A stretch of 64,000 nt of DNA. It comes from Ulva prolifera (Eukaryota; Chlorophyta; Ulvophyceae; Ulvales; Ulvaceae). Positions 46,901 through 56,790 of the stretch are shown here, one piece after another (the stretch's first letter is position 1; the number at the start of each line of letters is the position of its first letter). The DNA lies in assembly GCA_023078555.1 (NCBI GenBank), contig CM041203.1, forward strand, positions 1,631,481 through 1,695,480, given 5' to 3'. The position numbers and the translations under genes were made by a program. The notes beneath the pieces were generated by a model. It was given only the letters and a program-made list of their open reading frames with translations, did not search any database and had not been told where the DNA came from.

Positions 46901-47155
46901 GTTCAGGCTGGTGCACTGCGGCATCTTGACGTCAACTGATACAACAAACACAAGAAGCTATCAACAGACGGAAGTTCGAGCTACGCACTGTTTAACTCGC
47001 TCATTTGTATTGATTAGTGTCTCTCTTTGCAATGGTGGCCTCCTCTCTGTCGCGACGGCCGAGCACTGTTTGGTTTGTCCACGTCGAGTCACACCACCAC
47101 TGAGCACGTGTGCATTGCGCACTCCGAAGCTGCTTCTACCGCTACGGGCATTCAT
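43999..47155 (-). CDS. ABC1K1: ABC1-family atypical kinase, ABC1K1/PGR6-like, plastid (plastoglobule)
   Basis: Members of this clade sit on plastoglobules and regulate prenylquinone metabolism. The first exon from the ATG at 47155 reads MNARSGRSSFGVRNAHVLSG, basic and acid-free like a transit peptide. The next exon gives GLVTINPRYSPKLIQERALE. Then come RTRAAEARELLTNLGP, CFIKAGQVLANRPD (the KxGQ motif) and AAASLGQV, the alanine-rich loop that replaces the usual P-loop. VAVKVQRPG carries the lysine, LLMEWIDGVRC the hinge, LFHGDPHPGNIF the catalytic loop and AYVDFGNVAQ the DFG motif. The C-terminal part (VNKDYEGMAGDFVNLGFLSK, ADFNFRTVTSKFNELVYNFP, LTQEGICLTLDP) matches the ABC1K1 type best. All catalytic motifs are present. 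The middle exon (45439-44890) is far richer in GC than the others. The gene is divergent from the MATE gene. Confidence 0.88.
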
Positions 47156-47723
47156 AGCGTGGAAGGAAGAAATTCAGTGCTTTGGGTTTTAGCTGCGGCG
47201 TGTGCTGCACAGCGACGTATAGATTTCGGGGTGAGCAAGCTATGGGCGCTCTGTTTACCTGAACACGAGTGCGCGAAGATGTGGTAATTGAACAGCCTAC
47301 TGGTGCAAACTGCAGGCCACAATCGGTCTCTGTCGTGCTGGCGTGACATTGCTCAGCTTGGATGCCACGGCACGCTCGTCAGCCATTCCGTGGCAATGTG
47401 CAGTGCACGCGTGCATGCCTGGAGCACCTCATGCAGCAGGACAGTGTTGTCCAAGTTGGGCGTTTTAAATTCCTTGCACCGTCGATTCATTTGTTTATTA
47501 TTTTTTTCGGTGCACAGCTCTGTTTGTATTTGTGCGACTGTTTGACGATGGCCAGGCAGTGCCTACACCAGCTCACCAGGCAGTCGAATATACCTCACGA
47601 AAGGCACAATATTTTGATAAGTTGTCGTTAATTTTATTTAATTTCAGTACTGAAGTTGGTAATTGGCAGCTGTACTTTGTGCAAGGGTAGGTTCAGTACC
47701 ACTAAATCGGGGCCTGGCGCGCG
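47156..47723. other. Divergent promoter region of ABC1K and MATE genes
   Basis: Two plastid-protein genes run away from this 568-base interval, so a shared bidirectional promoter is possible. T-rich stretches lie near 47480-47510 and 47620-47645. No TATA box was recognised with certainty. Confidence 0.4.
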
Positions 47724-50700
47724 ATGGGCGCGCACAGACACGGCGTGCGCGGCGTGACGTCCAGAGCAGTCCCTTTTACTTTCAGACAGACTAGATTTGC
47801 AATTTCTAGAGACACAGCTCCTCAATCTCGCGAGCGTCACCTGCGTCAATGCCAACCACACAAGGACGGCACTGCAGCATGGCCCTACCCAGACACATCA
47901 GATGCAGCTCCACAACAGACCCCGAGCGCAGCCAGGAAGGCAGCAGATGCATTACCACCGAGCTCAGAGGGGTTCCCGTCGAAGCTCGACGCCGACATTT
48001 TCAAAATGGCCGTGCCGTCGTTTTGTGCGGTGATCATGGACCCGCTGCTGGGAATGGTCGACACTGCAATCGTGGGACAGCTCGGAGGCCAAGTCCTCGC
48101 TGGTGCGCAACCAGCCACAATGCCTCCAATTCCGTCAAGTCCGCGCAGTTGCGATGTTGCATCTCACAGCCTCGGTGCTCCGATGCAGGCGTCGGGCTCG
48201 GCACCATCATGGCTGGCTCACTGAACTGGGTTTTCACCTTCCTATCTGTCCTCACCGTGCCCCTGGTCGCCGGATTTATCGCACAGAATCGAAAAGACAA
48301 GGCTGTGGAGCACGTCGCCCAGGCAGCTTGGGTCGCCCTGCTCGCAGGCAGTGCAACAATGCTCTTCCTCTTCGCCAATGCTGACACACTCCTTCAACGT
48401 ACGCCCCCCACAGCCACCCACCACCCGCCCTCAGCCCCGCCCCACCCACACTCAACCCCCGCACGTTCTGCGTGCAGTCTTTGGCGGTGACCCGGGCATG
48501 CGGACGCACGCCGCGGCATACATCCGCGCGCGCTGCATCGCCAACCCCTTCGTCCTTTTCCAGTTTGTCCAGATTGGAGTGCTCCGCGCATGCAAGGACG
48601 CGCGCACGCCGCTATACGCCGTGCTCATCGCCAACATCAGCAACCTCCTCATGGACGTGCTGTTTGTGTTCGGCTTCAACATGGGCGCCGGCGGCGCCGC
48701 GCTCGCGACCTCCCTCTCCCAGATCCTCTCCTGCTCGATCCTCTTTGGAGTCATCAGGCAACGGTGTGCCCCCGCTATCCCTCCGCCACATTGCTCTCCC
48801 CCTGTTCCCTCCGCTTCCACACGCATGCTGTGCTCTGACGGTGCAAGCGCTGCACGATGTACAGTTGCCCTCACCCAGCGCCTGCCGTCACTCAGAGTCC
48901 GATCACCTGCATGCGCTGTCTGCATGTCCATTATTGTCGGGAGTGGCTGTGCGTTGTTTCCGGTGCGGCACTCTGGTGTCCTCAGACTGAGTGAGTCGCG
49001 GCGAATCGGCGCGGCTATGCGCGCATGCAATCGCCCTTGCCCCCGGTCGCGTGCTGCCCTGCACCCGCAGCAAAGAGCAACACATGTGTAGCTCAGAGCG
49101 GCGGCGCATGCAGGGGTTTCTGGTCGTGGGCAGAGTTCAAGAAGGGCCCGAAGTGGCCGGTGCTGCGGCCGTTCCTGCAGGACGGCTCGGCTCTGTCGCT
49201 GCGCATCGTGTTTACGCTCGCGGTCGTCATGGCGTCGTCGTCGGTGCTCGCGCGTGTCAACACCGCCTCGCAGGCCGCGCACGAGATCCTCCGGCAGCTC
49301 TGGATCTGCATGTTCCAGGTGCGCCTCCCAGTCTTGCCGTTCATGCATCGCCTCCCCGGTGAGTTCCCGGGGACCTCGCGCTCAGAGCAGAAGTTCTTTG
49401 CGGGGCGGGGCCTCCATGTGCCTCTGCACCGTTTCCATGTTGCTACAAATTCGACGCGAGCGAGTCATGGCAGTGATCCTGGCGAGCGCTCACCTGCTCC
49501 ACTTCATCCCGGGGCGATCGCGTGGTGCCAGCTTCTCCATGCACATGTGGCCCGACAACGCAGTGCACATGTTCCAGCGCCGTTATCGGCATATGGCATA
49601 TGCCAACCACTCCCCCTGCCCAGAGAGCCAAAGATAGTTTTGCTACTGCTATACAAATTTACTTGTACTTCACACTTTTTTATCTCGTCACACCCGGGCG
49701 CCAGACTGCCTCACCCCGCGCCGACTCTGCAGTTTGTGGAGTCGATAAACATCAGCAACCAGTCGCTCGTGGCGACGGCGCTCGGGGAGAACGACCACCG
49801 CTACGCACTCGCCGTGCTGCGGCGGCACCTGCTCTACGCCGTCACCATCATCGCCGCCGCCGGCGTCGGCCTCTTCTGCTTCCAGTCCGTCGTCGTCGGC
49901 CTGTTCACGTCGGACGCGGCCGTCATCTCCACAGCGATGACGGCGCTGCCACTCATCCTGCTGGCGTTCCCGATAGACGCCGTGTCGGCGCTGCTCGATG
50001 GCACGCTGATCGCCTCCGGGTGCGTTTCATCAAAGGCTCACCCGCCACCTGCATGTCTCGGCCTCAGTACCGCTGGGCTGGAGATGGAGCTCGTTTTGGC
50101 CGTCCACAGGCCATTGGGCAGCGCGCCTGCTCCGGTGTCCTTGTCGGTGCATTTGCCATGGACGGCACGTGTGTGAGGGGCCTGCGGTGGATGCCTCTCA
50201 TTGTACACTTGGCTGATTCGTTGACCGCGCAGGAAAGCTAGCTGATCGCTTGTCGCTTCCTTACCAGTGCATCCGGATGTCCACGGCAGTTGCTCTAGAT
50301 CGCGGCGCCCAGCGTTGGAGTGTCATGGTGCATCATTGTGTGACTCGTCCGCTGCTGCGACGTTGCTTTGACTGCCGACGTGTTCTGAAGGATTCACTGG
50401 CCTGTGCGCACGTGCTTGTCAAGGTGGCAGTGACACGTCATACAGACGTGGCAGCCCGGCCGGTGCGGGTGCGGGTGTCTCACACTGAGCGGCCGTGTGG
50501 GTGCAGGCAGTCCACCTGGGTGGCGCAGGGCGTGGCGTGGGCATCGGCAGTGACCGTCGTGTCGATGCTCGCCGCTGCGAACGTCATGCCGATGTCCCTG
50601 CTCACGACGTGGGCGTTCCTCAAGTCCACCAACATCATGCGCCTGCCGTTCGCGCTGCACCGCGTCTTTTCCTCGGCCAACGGGCCGTTCCCCAACGCAC

Positions 50701-50807
50701 TCGCGCCGGTGGCGGTGCTCCGAGCGGAGGAGGAGGAGGAGCGTGAAGGGGCCGTAGAGGGGGGCTTTGGGGACCTGCAGCCGCAGCCGCAGCCGCGCGC
50801 CGCGTGA
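47724..50807 (+). CDS. MATE-family efflux carrier, plastid EDS5-like
   Basis: The start is the ATG at 47724. The first 50 residues are basic and Ser/Thr/Arg-rich (MGAHRHGVRGVTSRAVPFTF), as in a plastid transit peptide. The first exon enters the MATE fold with DADIFKMAVPSFCAVIMDPL then GMVDTAIVGQLGG. Further exons give WVFTFLSVLTVPLVAGFIAQ, RARCIANPFVLFQFVQIGVL, RACKDARTPLYAV, FGFNMGAGGAALATSLSQIL and LRIVFTLAVVMASSSVLARV. They continue with SINISNQSLVATALG, FPIDAVSALLDGTLIASG and WASAVTVVSMLAAANVMPMS. That is about 12 membrane segments, a full-length protein. Arabidopsis EDS5 exports salicylate precursors from plastids; the substrate here is unknown. The C-terminus is acidic (RAEEEEERE). GC is high in the later exons, and an intron ends in GCGCATGCAG (near 49110). 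Confidence 0.88.
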
Positions 50808-52762
50808 CACCCCCTTTAGGGGGAGTGGGCGGGGGGGCCTTGACGACCCGTGACGAGGAGATCTCACTTTGCAACGGCTGTCCCAGGGCTATGAGAGGGT
50901 GCGGCCCAGGTCGGGGGGGTGTGTGCGGGTGGTGCCGGTCGCAGCTGTGGGGGTGCTGGCGGCACCGCCCACCGGTTGTGCAGTTGCGGTGCATGGGGCG
51001 GGAGGAGCGCAGCTGTGGCTGCGCTGATTGCGGCGGCTTAAATCCTGTGGACACGCGTTGATCCTGTGGATCCTGTGCGGTTGCCGTTGCTGGTGATGGC
51101 TGGGGGGGTGTGACCGCTCGCGTTCCGGGGTGTGCTCGCACATAGTGTTTGTGGAGCTCTCGAGCGCTCCGAATAGGATAGCCGCAGCCGCGCTGTGGCT
51201 TGTACGGCCATGCGCGGTGCATGCGCGTCTGCAATTTCTACGATGAGATGGTGTGTGACGGTGCGCTGCGGCATAGTTCAGGTGTAGCAGCGCCGTACGG
51301 CGGAGATTGTGCCTGCATACGCTTGGTATGGTTGGGCAGGCTGGTGTGGGGCCGGCGCTGGCCGCAGTCACGGCCTGCCTGATGGTTCGAGATGACTATG
51401 TATGTGCCTTTGCTGCAGATTTTTCCGGGGAGTTCAAGTACGATGGGTTGTTGCTGTTTTGCAATATTGGGTGGATGGCAGTGTCTTGTAATGGCAGCAG
51501 CTTTCACCTGTGGCATTGTCCGCGCCCAGCATGTGTGCTTGGAATGCATGTGCAAAATCCGTTCTGGCTGCTTGTGGTGCCAGAGTCAGGTCTGCCAGGT
51601 GCTGGACAGGACGCTGAATGCCGGTAGAGGCTCTGCCTGAAATGCTCTGATCAGGGAGCACTGTTAAGGCCACTTTGTTGTACAGCACAAGACAGTATGC
51701 GTGACAAGTGTAATTGTGGAATTCTGCATGATGCTTTGCCTGAGCTGTTGCAAACCTCATTCAGATATCGATGCACCAGAGACGCTGGATGAAAAACAGG
51801 CCGAGCCAATTCCACTCAGCGGTAGCTTTGTGCACAGCACACCAGCATGTACTCAGTACATATGCAGGGACATATGCTTGAACTATCAGCAAGCTCGTGT
51901 GCGTCATGCGGAGAGCAGCGCGAAGGCTGGCTTCGGCTGCTGCAATCCAGCGGTAGTTGTTGGGATAGTGGGCACAATTGACCAATGAGCAAACGAAGAG
52001 CGAGGCAAGCACTGGCACACGCGATTCTGGCGAATTCATCCTGCTCTAGGCACAAAAACTTTCCTGCAGATGCACCAGTGGCTCTGAATCGATCATCTGC
52101 ACAGTGATCGGCCAAAGCGGTGCCTTGGTTTCGTCTTTTGTAATACAGTGGTGTCAGTGCTTTTGACATCAAGACGGGCACGAACGCTCCCCATCGATCG
52201 GGCTCCAGCAATTTGTCTACAGGTTCCATGACATATTGCTGTGAAGGCACACTGCTGTGAAGGCCCGTTTTGCATCCTGTCAGCGTCGCAGTGGACTGCC
52301 AATACGTATTCGCAGAAGCTGACGACCATTGCCGGATCGTACGGAATTCATGGTACCCCTGGCTTTGGCGAACCGGTTCACGGTTTGTGCTCCGACAGCA
52401 GATTTTTGCGAGCAGCCGTTTCGAGCATAGTGGCCAAGGGAGATCTGCCCTGAGCTGGTGTCTTGCACGAGACTATTTGCTAGGTGGGTCTTCGAATCGA
52501 GTGTCTTGTGGTTGCTATGATGTGTAGCCTGAGCTGATGTGCTGCTACGCAATGACCCGAGCATTTCTATTCTGTTCGTCTCACAGGGGCACGCTTGAGC
52601 TGCGGCGGTTGCAGCGTGGCACTAGTTTTCGGGAGAAGACTGCTAGCCGCACGTCGAGATCACGTGCTGGAAGTCACCTTGAAAGGCCTTGTAGTGAACG
52701 CAACTACATCACACTCAATAGTCTGTGAACCTCATTCTCTGCTGATTGTAGCTGTTCGGAAA
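50808..52762. other. Long gene-poor interval, possible C2H2-like fragment
   Basis: No gene is established. On the minus strand at about 51215-51115 a frame reads YKPQRGCGYPIRSARELHKH then YVRAHPG. It looks like the second half of a C2H2 finger (C-G-Y---------L--HYV--HPG) but lacks the first cysteine unless a splice site supplies it. The frame then becomes proline-rich and overlaps the 3' end of the MATE gene. The rest (51300-52700) has only short unpatterned frames. Confidence 0.3.
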
Positions 52763-53707
52763 ATGGCGACCATGCGAGCAGCTTTCACTTGCGGCCGGCT
52801 CGGTGCGCAGGGACGACCTTGCGCTCGTGCTGTTGCGGTAGGAGCTGTTGTTGCTGAGCCAGCATCAGTACCAGTCAGATCAGCTGATGGCAGTGAGTCC
52901 GGAAATGCGTCGCTATCGCTGAAGGTGGCAGACCCATCGACGGCTCGTCATGTTGTTCATCGCTACATGCTGACGGCACAAGCTAGCACCCGCCAGGTAC
53001 GCACATTCTATCATTAAAAGTAATCTGGCGCGATCGTGGGGGGGGGGGGGGGGGGGATCGTGGTTATGCGAGCTGGTTCAGCTGCTTACCGTCAATCAGC
53101 CACGCCGTGTGAACGAGCATGCCAGGCAGTCGCGCAGCTCTCCGCACGACCAGTGAAAACCTGATAGCGGTTTCCAACAATGCTGAGTCTTCATTGTGGC
53201 AGCTGAATGCTACAGGGTAGCGCAAACACCAAGACGAGGAGTGAAGTACGTGGGGGTGGCCGCAAGCCATACCAGCAGAAGGGCACAGGGCGGGCTCGCC
53301 AGGGCTCCACCAGAACCCCATTGCGGCCAGGTGGTGGTGTGACGTTCGGACCTAAGCCTAAGGACTGGTCCATCGACATGAACAAGAAGGAGAAGAAGGT
53401 TGCTATGGCAACTGCGCTGCAGTCAGCTGCATGTGACATGGTTGTGCTTGAGAGCCTTCCCAGCATGGAGGACCGGAAGACAAAGTCCATGGTTGCGCTG
53501 TGCAAGAACATGGGGGTTGACATCATGTCAGAAAAGGCACTCCTGGTCCTGGCAGAGGAGAACCAGGATGTGTACATGGCAGGCAGGAACATCGCCAAGC
53601 TCACAATGAACACAGCAAATTGCTTGCGCGTCACAGATGTTCTTGGTGCAGATAAAATCATCATTGAGAAGGCAGCCCTGGATGCAATCTCCACCAAGTT
53701 TGCGTAG
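52763..53707 (+). CDS. RPL4: Plastid 50S ribosomal protein L4 (nuclear-encoded)
   Basis: Two exons, 52763-52996 and 53216-53707, join after a 219-base intron. Residues 1 to about 45 form a transit peptide ([20 protein letters not shown]). The mature part starts [20 protein letters not shown]. Exon 2 has the L4 hallmark basic loop: [39 protein letters not shown] and [12 protein letters not shown]. This loop reaches into the peptide exit tunnel in bacterial-type ribosomes. The globular part continues [14 protein letters not shown] and [20 protein letters not shown], then [20 protein letters not shown]. The length and motifs are typical of bacterial-type L4. The intron contains a run of 19 G. 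Confidence 0.95.
53038..53056. repeat. Run of 19 consecutive G in the RPL4 intron
   Basis: Uninterrupted G within the RPL4 intron, between two copies of the string GATCGTGG. The exact length is uncertain for sequencing reasons. Confidence 0.8.
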
Positions 53708-54619
53708 CTCTGTAACCCAAGAAGGCTGTGTAGCGGACGAGCTGGTCAATGCGACTCACGTCTTCTGGTTAGTGTGATGGCCTCACCTGGCATCATGTGC
53801 TGCATCTTTGGTTTCCATTCTCTCCTTTAGCACATGCATTTGTGCCACTGACGCAGCGGTTCATGTCTGATGTCACGTCTGCGATGTGCTCTGCTTCATC
53901 ATAAAGGCCGACGACAAGACAGTTTTCGTGTGGATTTATGTAGAAGCGGGAGAGACACAGAGTACCCTTTCGGGCAGCGTCTACCTATGGGTTCAGTGAC
54001 TTCCCCTGATCCCGAGCAACCCATGTCCGATGATCCTGCAGCACCAGCTGGGACTTTGCCTCGTTCTCTGATCCGATACATGTGTGCGTGTACTCTCAGG
54101 GACACAGCGCAGAGTTTTGACGGAGGGTAGCAGTCCACAAAAGCACAACATGTGACATCCTAACAGAACACGGCCTTTCCTTCCTGACATCCATATGGAG
54201 CAGTGCATGATACTAGGTATGCAAACATGATCACACGAACTGTATGGCATAGACACGCCTTCACAGAGCTGCCCTGCTGCAGTTTGTGCTTGTACATATC
54301 ACTGTGCTGTTTTCATTCCGCTTTTTGAGAAGCAAACCTCTCCCCATTTCGGCGCCTTCCTGTTCTTAACCGGCTAAAAGACCACCATTGACTCGATGCT
54401 CTTAGGTGCAGAGCTTCCGGTCACCGCACTTCGAAATACACTTACTGTACAATTGCCCACTGACAAGTCTGGGACGGGGACTGATCAAGGCTGGATCTGA
54501 ATTGCGAGGCTCTGAAGCATGCACATCTGATACTCCCCATAATGCAGTATCTGGTTGTTCGATCGGCGTGGCTACATACATGAACCCCCGGGCATCAGTT
54601 TACCAACCGTTGGCAGACG
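53708..54619. other. Convergent spacer after RPL4
   Basis: This lies between the RPL4 stop and the stop of the next minus-strand gene. Frames are short and unrecognised. Confidence 0.45.
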
Positions 54620-55880
54620 TCATGGTGCTCGGGATGCACGCAGTGATGATACAAATTCGTCCACGACTTCCTTGGTCACGACATCACCGCCTGACTCCCG
54701 AAACTTGTTCATGTGGGCCTTGAACAGGTTGGTGAACTCCCGCATCGCCCGTGCCCCATTGATCACAGTCTGGCGAGGCAAGTTGGCTTCTAGACGCTGC
54801 ATGCCTTCCTCCTCCGTGGCAACTCCTGTTGCATCCCTGAAAAATCCAACACGTGCTGTGAAGGCTCTAGCCTACCAACAATAACCGCTTGAGCATTGCA
54901 AGTAGGTGTTGTGACGGCAATTCCATGGCAAATCCATGACCATGAGCAGAGCAGACATCAAGAAAATGCAGGATGCGACATGGCTGCATGAACATGGCTT
55001 CTAGGTCGGTAGCAGATGTAGAGGGCGATGTATCGTCTTCTGCCGAGGTGCGTGCTCAGGAAGAGGTCCGCACTGCAGCTCACTCATCTGGCGCTCCAGG
55101 AATTCTGATGCAGTCACAACCTCGTCCTCCTCCTCACTCTCTTCTGCATACACCTTCAGGGCCTCCGCTGCATCCTCCCAGGTGTCCCCTTGGACCCGCC
55201 ATGCCATACATGCCTCCGAGCCCAGGTCTTTTAAGACCCGTGGTGACAGGAATGTCACCTGGCATTGCTCGGCCTCAAATTCCCCATGCTGTTCGTAATC
55301 TATCACATATATGATCTCACCAGCAGCGTCGCGGTTGGGCTCTCCAGCCTCATCTTTCACAGTGTCCGAAATTCTGCCGGGCCACCACTGCAGCAGGAGC
55401 TGTCGACCTTGTCAGTCGTGAGTAAGGTAACCTTGTTGTAACAGTATATTCGCAGATACACAATTAATTGTATCCGGGCCAGCACTGCTAGGGATTCTAA
55501 CTGTCAGAATAGGTCCGCTGGACCGTTGTAAGCATCCTGTAGAGGCACAAAGACACTGCGGCACCCGCTTGACACAGTTTATGTGCAAGCCAGGCTAAGC
55601 TCACGCGGTATATTGATTAGAAGACGACAGAGCTGCACAGCAGGGTGACCTCTCCCAAGGCGGATGTCCTTGCTCAGGCGAAAGCGCACCAAATTTGTCG
55701 TCTCTTCCAGTTCTGTGCCCTCATTCTTGATGATGGTCCAGTACACCTGGAGCAAACATGGCGCAGACTTACTTACACTCATTGGAAGGTGTGCACGATG
55801 CCTCAACATCATCCATCATGCATGCTCACCTCAATCACCTTGCCTTTGTACTGACATGTGTCGAAGCAAGCGTCTGCCGG
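54620..55880 (-). CDS. Unidentified protein with possible Tudor/Agenet-like folds
   Basis: Exons run right to left. About 55880-55829 reads CFDTCQYKGKVIE and ends at GAG/GTGAGC. About 55750-55650 follows CTCCAG and reads VYWTIIKNEGTELEETTNLV then RFRLSKDIRLG. About 55392-55060 reads LLLQWWPGRISDTVKDEAGE, EIIYVIDYEQHGEFEAEQCQ, VTFLSPRVLKDLG and AWRVQGDTWEDAAEALKVYA. The last exon (to 54620) reads EEEGMQRLEANLPRQTVING then FTNLFKAHMNKFRESGGDVV. The repeated pattern 'Y-G-V------V---N------V-F-LS' and 'WWPGRI-------------VIDYE' suggests small beta-barrels of the Tudor/Agenet kind. This is inference from pattern only. The start is not determined. Confidence 0.5.
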
Positions 55881-56790
55881 CCCATTGGGTACAACGCTTG
55901 GCTTCTCTTCAGGCGCGCCTTCTGCGTGCTGTTCCATCGCGGGGAAATGCGACGTTTAAATTCTGGACTAGCAGAGGTGCAAGGGAACCTCGACACGGAT
56001 TCTATCGTACGTCCACATCATGTTCGCTCCGACCGTGAGCAAAGCTGCTTCATTCTGTGGCGCGCTGCCCCGATAAAGCCAGGTGCAATACTGCATGCAT
56101 GATTGACAATGCCACCGGTATCGACGTTACTAGCTGCAGGCTACTGTCCACTCCACATGTCGAGCGCATAAGACGCTTGCATCCTGATCTGAGACCGCGT
56201 ATGTGAAATGGACGACGGCACGGGAATGGACGTCACGCCGATTGTCCGCGTATACATGTTTGCACCCGTTGTAGCACACAGACAGGTTGATATGAAAGCA
56301 ATGCTGCAGCATTAGTGCTTGAGAATCGTCGAATGTCTATTCCTGGGTGCGATGGGGCAAGCCTTTCCCGGCCAGGCTCGTTCGGAGCATGGGCACAATC
56401 CAACCGGCTCCGGGCAAGCAGCCGAGGCTCCGGTATCAGCGATTCAGCAGTTCTTGAATGATCACGACAATGACTCCGTCTGCGGAACAGATTTGGTAGC
56501 ACTCTTTGTTCCACTGCGCGGTTGGCCCTCCGACAGCTGCTGTACTGTGCTGAGTTTGTTGCCATGCAGGACCACACCACGCAGCGGGCTGGCAATCTTT
56601 CAGGCACTTCAGCGAGCCACATCAATGACACACGTGGTGTGAGTGCTCAGAATCAACAAGGCCATCAGAGACCCGGATCTGTATCAGATGCAGTCTCGCC
56701 ATCTGTAACACCAAAGCCAGCCGATGTACGACACATTCATTTGAAACTATCCCACAGCTCTCTGAGTTACCGTTGTAGAAGTTTTGGTGC
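55881..56790. other. Head-to-head interval, upstream of the BRCT gene
   Basis: This holds the 5' side of the Tudor-like gene (minus) and probably noncoding or coding 5' exons of the BRCT gene (plus). A plus-strand frame after a GCAG at about 56571 reads DHTTQRAGNLSGTSASHIND and could be such an exon. No further feature is recognised. Confidence 0.35.

Noticed and set aside
51238-52250. Several minus-strand frames between MATE and RPL4
   Set aside because: No domain, no consistent splice sites and no codon bias. Treated as noncoding.
53711-53715. TGTAA after the RPL4 stop as the algal polyadenylation signal
   Set aside because: The pentamer is the usual chlorophyte signal, but three bases after the stop codon is too close to be convincing and the pentamer is frequent by chance.
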